Source: Ctena decussata (lineage: Eukaryota > Mollusca > Bivalvia > Lucinida > Lucinidae). From it: 64,000 bases of DNA. The notes under the pieces were generated by a model. The model had not been told where the DNA came from, did not search any database, and saw only the letters and a list, made by a program, of their open reading frames with translations. Positions 61,606-64,000 of the stretch are shown one piece after another. The stretch covers positions 4,629,415 to 4,693,414 of the forward strand of contig OZ022506.1 in the NCBI GenBank assembly GCA_963989385.1. The letters run 5' to 3'. How positions within the stretch are numbered: the first letter of the stretch is position 1; every line of letters starts with the position of its first letter. Made by a program: the position numbers and the translations under genes.

Positions 61606-63835
61606 AGAGGGGGGGAGGGGTCAGATTTTCTTCCAAATTACATAAAAAATGCTTTGTGTTACAAACTGAGTGGGAATAGGGCACAAGGAAGGAGGTTCCC
61701 TCAAACCAGGGCTAACTGGAATTACTGATTATCATTTCTAAACATTGACTATTCAGGTTCAGAGGGGACATCACTGTTTGCATCAGCAACACTGTCAAAT
61801 GTTATGATTAGCCATTTTATGAATTCTTATAAGACAGTAAAAGACAATGAAAATTGTGAATACTGTAATGACCCTAAATATTTAAACAGACAGGTCTGAG
61901 CAAACATTGTAGTCCCAAATCAAACTGCTCCTGGAAGGAGCAGTTTGATCAGGGTCAACAACGTTTGCCATTTACTAAGCATTGTTTCAGAACAATAATT
62001 GCCCAACTTTTGAGTGTCCGAAATTATAGGGTCATTACGGTACTGTAAAAAATTCAGTGATGTTCTATTCTGTAAAAATTCTAAATATGGGGAATTACAG
62101 CAGAGAAAACCCCAAACTCTTTGATTTTAATGAAAGTTAAGGTAATTATTATGGTATTCTAACTTTCTAATGCTTGTTTGTGTTCTTATGTTGTTGGAAA
62201 TTTTAGCTCGCTGGAACGAAGTTCAGGAAGAGCTATTGCACTACCCCCGGCGTCGGCGGCGTAGGTGTTAGCAAAATGTTAAAGCTTTACGTTAAAGTTT
62301 TTTATGTGATGGGCAAGGCGCTGTCAGGCGAGCTATCCTGTTCCTGTGACAGGTCTTGTATATGTTTTTAGTTAAACTGACTTGTATCAGAGAACGAGGC
62401 ATAAGGGAAAGTTTTCCGCAGGATTCTGAGATACTATTTACTCATTTTCTTGAAAGACATATTTCATGGCCCCACATCAGAATTTCCTCATAGTTCTAAT
62501 GATGAGCTGTTACATATTTTAGTGGACAAAATTCAGAGGAAAGAAAATTCAGTTTCAACAGAATTCATCCTTTCTGTGCACTATGATAAAGTGTGTTTAT
62601 TAAATATATCAATTTATATTTAAGGTTGAGAGTATGCAGGAACAGTTCTCTAGGATGAAGGAGACATTTGAGAAAGATATCAGAAAGATACGGGAAGATA
62701 AAACTGCATTAGAAATAGAAGTGGCATCTCTGGATAAGGTTGGTTTACTTCATGCTGCTCTCTTTGATGGTTGTTGTTCTACTTGAGATACATGTAGATG
62801 GATGGCTCGCGATTTTATGTCCTATTTTAGTTATATCAAGACAATGGGAGGGTGATAATGAAAGTTGTATGCAGTTGAAACCTGTTATGGGTTGGAAAAG
62901 ATTTGTGCCTCCAGTTGGTCTCCAACACGGAACCGCTAGATCAGCTGGCCAGAGCTTAACCTACAGCTACCAGGGCTCCAATAGGAGCTTGATAGTTCAG
63001 CATGATTTATAAGATATTAGACTAGGACTTTCTTGTGCCACATGTACTGTAAAACACTTATTTTTTTGCGCTTACTGAATTTTGCCGATATTGGTGGTTA
63101 ACGCAAAGAGCGCTAAAATATAAGTCTGCCAATATTACGTAGATTTAATACACATACATATGCACAGCATAAATGAGGTTCATTTGATGAGTATTTTAGA
63201 ATTTTGTTATACCTTTCCATTAAACTATACATTGTGGCATCGCATTAGAATCGCCTCGATGAGGGGATTCTAATAGATGCCACAACGTATAGTTAAATAG
63301 AAAAGTAAGAAAAAATGGAACAAATTTTCATCAGACTTTCTATAGTATCTGGAGCCATGGTATATAAAGACCGCCAAAATTAACATGCTTGCGCTCCAAT
63401 ATGTCATTTTCTTTAAACCGCGAAATTTTGATAACGCAGATATTAAAAGATTTACAGTAGTTTAAATACCTCTAACAGCTGCCTTGTACGTCATGATGCT
63501 TTGTATATGTGGATCCTGATGGATACTGCTTTCTTAGGCCATTTTACCCAAAAAAAATACGGTTTATCACAGTATTTCATATGAACTACCTGTTTTTTAG
63601 GTTAAAGAGAAGCTGAAGGAGACTGAGGGAGAGAGAAAGAAATTACAAGATATAAATGAGAAATATAATATCCACTATAACAAGAAGAAAGAGACGATAG
63701 CCACACTAACACAGGAACTGGAGAGTAAGAAGAGAGAAGTGGAGGAACTGACAAAGAGTCATGATAAAATGGTAAAGGATGTGGCTCCACTCAGAGAGAA
63801 CTATGATGGAGAAGTTAAGAAAAATAAAGTACTTG
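29144..63835 (+). CDS. NUMA1: NuMA-like nuclear mitotic apparatus protein, 5' part (18 coding exons, continues beyond window)
   Basis: The family tethers dynein-dynactin to spindle microtubule minus ends and to the cell cortex in mitosis and is nuclear in interphase. Coding exons: 29144-29179, 30547-30629, 32800-32879, 34036-34136, 35252-35438, 40398-40511, 42798-42946, 44902-45025, 45402-45519, 46651-46756, 49819-50053, 50570-50748, 52062-52358, 54341-57895, 58847-59020, 60177-60428, 62625-62738, 63601-63835. All have AG/GT borders and the phases fit throughout, giving 2,046 codons plus one base. Residues 1-163 look like the hook-type globular head, 200-250 a Ser-Pro linker, and 250 onward coiled coil. 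Similarity by eye to vertebrate NuMA: the MxLH start, the W-(V/L)-(N/D)-(S/A)-L block, SP-(L/M)-G-ALMQSPQ next to the start of the rod, and an HY-xKK late-rod segment. Symbol by homology only. Other long coiled coils are possible for the rod, less so for the head and linker. Confidence 0.85.
29243..29427. mobile_element. Fold-back MITE, relative of 751-957 (NuMA intron 1)
   Basis: The core CATTAGAACCGTCTCG / CGAGACAGTTCTAAT (about 29339-29370) and outer GATAAGAGAGG / CCCCTGTCTGGAG arms match the family defined at 751-957. Confidence 0.75.
30547..30629 (+). CDS. NUMA1: NuMA-like exon 2, head domain
   Basis: Acceptor TTTCCAG, donor GTAAGT. Encodes LDALSDKKIENFNDIRDGVN, with hydrophobic spacing like the first helices of hook/CH-type heads. 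Confidence 0.9.
30675..30948. repeat. 137-bp tandem duplication (NuMA intron 2)
   Basis: Unit GGTCTTGCGCAAACAGC... begins at 30675 and again at 30812. The two units are almost identical (CAAAAGAGG versus CGAAAGAGG), so the duplication is recent. Confidence 0.9.
31344..31744. mobile_element. Two adjacent GGGCCCAGTTGTTCAAAA fold-back elements
   Basis: Element 1 (31344-31592) runs from GGGCCCAGTTGTTCAAAA to TTTTGAACAACTGGACC. Element 2 (31588-31744) starts in the shared junction and ends TTTTGAACAACTGGGTCC. Element 1 also has an inner hairpin around AGAAGCTTCTGCATTGCAAAAGCTTCT. A third copy is at 36426-36655. Confidence 0.8.
32536..32777. mobile_element. MITE with about 95-bp TIRs abutting NuMA exon 3
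   Basis: The left end GCCGCAACACGAGAAAACCA and right end TTGGTTTTCTCGTGTCACGG are inverted. The symmetry continues through CAGACTCAGATCA / CTGATCTGAGTCTG. Relatives lie at 46330-46570 and 59480-59745. Confidence 0.85.
32800..32879 (+). CDS. NUMA1: NuMA-like exon 3, head domain
   Basis: Acceptor TTTCTTTCCAG, donor GTGAGT. Encodes DNHFIPADAEVDTVQHRYEA and onward. A TIR element ends only about 22 bases upstream of the exon. Confidence 0.9.
33393..33667 (+). mobile_element. tRNA-derived SINE, copy 3 (NuMA intron 3)
   Basis: Same family as 2802. The 13-bp duplication TTTACCTTTATTC is exact at 33380-33392 and 33668-33680. The head reads CTCATAA where copies 1 and 2 have CGTAA. Same strand as the host gene. 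Confidence 0.92.
34036..34136 (+). CDS. NUMA1: NuMA-like exon 4, head domain
   Basis: Acceptor TTGATTGTAG, donor GTAAGG. Encodes FYHQSLSDNTLISFDVLIQN and ends DWEMGK. Confidence 0.9.
35041..35178. repeat. Long hairpin with perfect 41-bp arms (NuMA intron 4)
   Basis: Bases 35067-35107 and 35110-35150 are perfect reverse complements around a TG loop. Weaker outer arms (GAGGTTATAAAACTTGAGAA / CTCAGGTTTTATAACCTC) extend it. The outer ends match those of 36658-36846. Confidence 0.9.
35252..35438 (+). CDS. NUMA1: NuMA-like exon 5, end of head domain
   Basis: Acceptor TGTTTTCAG, donor GTATGT. Encodes LLLALLGALVQDKYREQFVQ, then an amphipathic MELKAMIESVLFMND helix. This matches the position of the last helices of the NuMA head. 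Confidence 0.9.
36426..36655. mobile_element. GGGCCCAGTTGTTCAAAA fold-back element, third copy
   Basis: The left end is the same as at 31344. The right end TTTTGAACAGCTGAGCC is diverged. Confidence 0.7.
36658..36846. mobile_element. MITE with GGCCCCGAGGTTATAAAAC ends
   Basis: The right end GTTTTATAATTTCGGGGCC is the inverted partner. Inner arms include CAACTCAGCTGATAAG / CTTATGAA-type partial symmetry. Terminal family shared with 35041-35178. Confidence 0.7.
38353..38560. mobile_element. Fold-back MITE with long hairpin (NuMA intron 5)
   Basis: GGGGCCGTATTTATAA at the left answers ATTATAAATATGGCCCC at the right. The inner arms (about 38409-38465 and 38470-38520) pair almost perfectly around a 4-base loop between AGTCT and AGACT. 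Confidence 0.85.
38572..39470. repeat. Tandem repeat of about 185 bp with a terminal hairpin and (TCCG)n
   Basis: The hairpin TACCCCCGACATACGAAGT / GTATGTCGAGGGGTA is followed by a (GTCC)n tract and four to five units containing ACATTTGCGTTAAAGTTTTG, ATCCTTTGATG, ATCTGGATGCTGCTGCT and AAGGTCAAGGTCA. Confidence 0.75.
39447..39545. repeat. Dispersed repeat, inverted copy of 1165-1275
   Basis: GGTGGCGCTGGTCGGGGGTAT and GAGCCCCTGCTCAC are the reverse complement of the earlier copy. Confidence 0.65.
40398..40511 (+). CDS. NUMA1: NuMA-like exon 6, linker
   Basis: Acceptor TTTCCTAG, donor GTAGAG. Encodes AALFLKLVADGMSGTPKVAN followed by a Thr/Ser-rich tail. Confidence 0.85.
41081..41320. mobile_element. 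TAAGGTGACTGGATAC MITE with snap-back core
   Basis: The ends TAAGGTGACTGGATAC and GTATCCATTCAAC are inverted. The core (about 41214-41250) is GAAAGAATTTGCTCC and its complement around a short loop. Related cores lie at 49550-49585, 51540-51575, 58558-58592 and 59336-59372. Confidence 0.75.
42798..42946 (+). CDS. NUMA1: NuMA-like exon 7, Ser-Pro-rich linker
   Basis: Acceptor GTTTCAG, donor GTAAAA. Six Ser-Pro dipeptides fall in about 40 residues, ending SPLGALMQSPQLAQK, which aligns with the vertebrate segment just before the rod. Confidence 0.9.
44902..45025 (+). CDS. NUMA1: NuMA-like exon 8, start of coiled coil
   Basis: Acceptor GTGTTACAG, donor GTAATA. Encodes ALLRQKIQEIKRLELALQHE and a Glu-rich heptad helix. 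Confidence 0.9.
45402..45519 (+). CDS. NUMA1: NuMA-like exon 9, coiled coil
   Basis: Acceptor TAACCCAG, donor GTAAAG. Encodes ENRLRELERQVSDMRSLRDQ and a helical continuation. Confidence 0.9.
46330..46570. mobile_element. MITE, relative of 32536-32777 (NuMA intron 9)
   Basis: AGCTGCAACACCACAAAACC at the left and GGTTTTGCTGTGTCCCAGCT at the right, with AGACTCAGATCAGCCTGGG internal arms. Confidence 0.8.
46651..46756 (+). CDS. NUMA1: NuMA-like exon 10, coiled coil
   Basis: Acceptor TGATTGTAG, donor GTAAAT. Encodes LQTRLTEYQDMREHCQVLER and ends ERTRKE. Confidence 0.9.
47160..48590. other. Long stretch of NuMA intron 10 without recognised gene
   Basis: Open frames of up to 129 codons occur on both strands, but without splice context or recognisable domains. 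Nothing else identified. Confidence 0.4.
48632..48774. repeat. Poly(C) run and poly(G) run about 90 bp apart
   Basis: More than 20 C at about 48632-48653 and more than 25 G at about 48747-48773. Similar flanks (CAG-AGGCGTAAGGCGTA) precede each run. Confidence 0.9.
49540..49600. repeat. Snap-back repeat, GAATTTGCTCC core
   Basis: AAAGAATTTGCTCCCCTTGGAGCAAATTCTT inverted core with ACTTTTGAAGG / CAGTAAAGAGT flanks (described by parts; about 30 bp). Confidence 0.75.
49819..50053 (+). CDS. NUMA1: NuMA-like exon 11, coiled coil
   Basis: Acceptor TGTTTTCAG, donor GTGAGT. Seventy-eight codons of charged heptads, ending EELEELLGTKN. Confidence 0.92.
50570..50748 (+). CDS. NUMA1: NuMA-like exon 12, coil break with possible Spindly-like motif
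   Basis: Acceptor ATTTTCCAG, donor GTAACT. Begins with a glycine-rich break, MMDGGLGLAGES, then resumes helix with RLSELQEDYDKMK. Confidence 0.9.
51289..51442. mobile_element. Short hAT-like MITE (NuMA intron 12)
   Basis: Begins CAGGGCTGGAAAAAT and ends ATTTTCCAGCCCTG-like inverted sequence. The CAGGG tips are hAT-like, but an exact 8-bp duplication is not evident. Confidence 0.7.
52062..52358 (+). CDS. NUMA1: NuMA-like exon 13, coiled coil
   Basis: Acceptor TATTTGCAG, donor GTTAGT (weaker than consensus). Ninety-nine codons from EKYFDTTKKLLSSEDEVV to TELKLTQR. Reading on past the donor runs into a poly(A) tract and a stop. Confidence 0.9.
53080..53930. repeat. About 180-bp minisatellite (NuMA intron 13)
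   Basis: At least four units share AGCAAGTTTGTGTAATCAACTCCTCC, CAATTTGAAACTTTGCA, ATGTGCATGAAGA and TTTTGAACTTAGA (each given in part). A 36-bp subunit, ATCTTTGAACTTAGAAATTG..., is tripled at about 53862-53930. Confidence 0.8.
54341..57895 (+). CDS. NUMA1: NuMA-like exon 14, 1,185-codon coiled-coil exon
   Basis: Acceptor ATTTTTACAG, donor GTAAGC. An uninterrupted 3,555-bp exon, about 58% of the coding sequence seen. The first third carries seven W-K-x-K/E repeats at codons starting 54458, 54617, 54818, 54998, 55115, 55274 and 55391. The rest is Glu/Lys/Leu-rich heptads with few prolines. Opposite-strand open frames here are shadows of this composition. Confidence 0.95.
58015..58330. mobile_element. 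Diverged snap-back MITE (NuMA intron 14)
   Basis: TGATACACTCCCATTGG at the left and GTATCCATTGGT at the right, with a degraded GAAAGAAT...CTAGGAGGAAATTCTTT core near 58120-58170. Confidence 0.5.
58540..58612. repeat. Snap-back repeat, GAATTTGCTCTT core
   Basis: AACTCTTAAAGTAAAGAATT...AATTCTTTCCTTTAAGAGT, an inverted pair around a short loop. Confidence 0.75.
58847..59020 (+). CDS. NUMA1: NuMA-like exon 15, coiled coil
   Basis: Acceptor TGTTTCAG, donor GTAAGT. Encodes LAAVEEEKRVLEVQQSQLQE and ends QSSQKCY. A (GATG)n microsatellite begins 14 bases after the donor. Confidence 0.92.
59034..59062. repeat. (GGAT)n microsatellite next to exon 15
   Basis: About seven GGAT units starting 14 bases after the exon 15 donor. 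Confidence 0.9.
59215..59460. mobile_element. TAAGGTGAATTGG MITE with snap-back core
   Basis: The ends TTAAGGTGAATTGGA and CCCATTCACCTCAA are inverted. The core GAATTTGCTCCTAG / AGAGCAAATTC lies near 59340-59370. Same family as 41081-41320. Confidence 0.75.
59480..59745. mobile_element. MITE, relative of 32536-32777, with internal duplication
   Basis: CCACAAAACCAACAAAGTGG at the left end. Internally, GCTGTCAGGATAGAGGTA...CTTAGCTACCCTTT is present twice in tandem (about 59570 and 59630). Confidence 0.75.
59911..59939. repeat. Poly(T) run
   Basis: About 28 T. Confidence 0.9.
60001..60075. mobile_element. Degraded fold-back core of the 751-957 family
   Basis: ATGTTGTGACCCCTTATTTAGA at the left and TCTAATGAGGGGTCACAGCA at the right (each given in part). 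Confidence 0.65.
60177..60428 (+). CDS. NUMA1: NuMA-like exon 16, coiled coil
   Basis: Acceptor CCAACACAG, donor GTACGT. Eighty-four codons, EAVQKSEKELENQVEKLQKE onward. Confidence 0.92.
61180..61459 (+). mobile_element. tRNA-derived SINE, copy 4 (NuMA intron 16)
   Basis: Same family as 2802, with an (AATC)n tail. The 12-bp duplication GTTAGGATGGAA is exact at 61168-61179 and 61460-61471. It carries CTCATAA like copy 3. Confidence 0.92.
61571..61604. repeat. Poly(T) run followed by a G-rich tract
   Basis: About 33 T, then GAGAGGGGGGGAGGGG. Confidence 0.9.
61861..62045. mobile_element. Fold-back MITE with CAAACTGCTCC core
   Basis: TACTGTAATGACCCTAAATA at the left and AGGGTCATTACGGTA at the right. 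The core CAAACTGCTCCTGG / AAGGAGCAGTTTG is near 61920-61948. Confidence 0.8.
62625..62738 (+). CDS. NUMA1: NuMA-like exon 17, coiled coil
   Basis: Acceptor TTATATTTAAG, donor GTTGGT (both weaker than consensus). Encodes VESMQEQFSRMKETFEKDIR and onward; phase 0 on both sides. Confidence 0.85.
63046..63459. mobile_element. MITE carrying a nested palindromic element
   Basis: TACTGTAAAACACTT at the left and AAAAGATTTACAGTA at the right are inverted, with GCGTTA and GCGCTAAAATAT motifs inside. A second palindrome at 63225-63303 (ACTATACATTGTGGCATC / GCCACAACGTATAGT) sits in its middle and resembles the 751-957 family. Confidence 0.65.
63601..63835 (+). CDS. NUMA1: NuMA-like exon 18, late rod; gene continues to the right
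   Basis: Acceptor CTGTTTTTTAG, donor GTAAGT. Contains NIHYNKKKETIATLTQELES, resembling the HY-xKK segment late in the vertebrate NuMA rod. It ends in phase 1, so at least one more exon lies outside. The LGN-binding, NLS and microtubule-binding tail is not in the window. Confidence 0.9.
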
Positions 63836-64000
63836 GTAAGTTGTTGTTTCGACTGTATGATGTGACATGTTTCCAGCAAATATTCATTATCCCATATATG
63901 AACATGATGTTAACCTTTTCCGCATTGAGCACATAAGAAGTGATATCATGTGTAAATTTGTGATAATTATGTGGTTAGGTCGAGACGTGCCAATTTCACG

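Overview
This is animal nuclear DNA. Genes are split by GT-AG introns, intergenic and intronic DNA is AT-rich, and the window is crowded with short inverted-repeat elements, tRNA-derived SINEs, LINE remnants and minisatellites. The repeat landscape and the protein similarity suggest a mollusc, most likely a bivalve. That is inference from remembered repeat types; no marker gene in the window fixes the species.

Layout. 1-6.3 kb: a 177-bp tandem repeat, fold-back elements, one plausible minus-strand exon of an unrecognised gene (994-1106), a SINE, a LINE 3' remnant and a 39-bp-TIR MITE. 6328-16398: a complete, apparently young LTR retrotransposon with 2.14-kb LTRs, a 5-bp target duplication and one open Gag-Pol reading frame. 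Its integrase lies before the reverse transcriptase, the Gmr1-type order that is unusual for Ty3/Gypsy. 16.4-20.3 kb: two related 5'-truncated LINEs, one inserted into the other in the opposite orientation. 20.3-28.6 kb: non-autonomous DNA transposons, several with exact target duplications (9-bp MULE-like, 8-bp hAT-like), minisatellites, a second SINE and microsatellites. No host gene was recognised there.

29.1-63.8 kb: one plus-strand gene running off the right edge. I read 18 coding exons with correct splice sites, and every junction is phase-consistent (about 2,046 codons so far). The product looks like NuMA (nuclear mitotic apparatus protein). It has an N-terminal hook-like globular domain starting MDLHKKTALIKW, a Ser-Pro-rich linker, then a very long coiled coil, of which 1,185 codons sit in a single 3,555-bp exon. 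The C-terminal LGN- and microtubule-binding part lies beyond the window. The introns hold many fold-back MITEs, two SINEs with perfect target duplications and long hairpins.

How it works together: the only host function seen is the NuMA-like spindle-pole/dynein adaptor. Everything else is selfish DNA in several layers of age, the LTR element being the youngest (two LTRs differ by about 4 substitutions and 2 homopolymer indels). The candidates for something new are the Gmr1-order element with CRE-rich LTRs, the heptad-phased tryptophan repeat in NuMA, and the snap-back repeat families in its introns.
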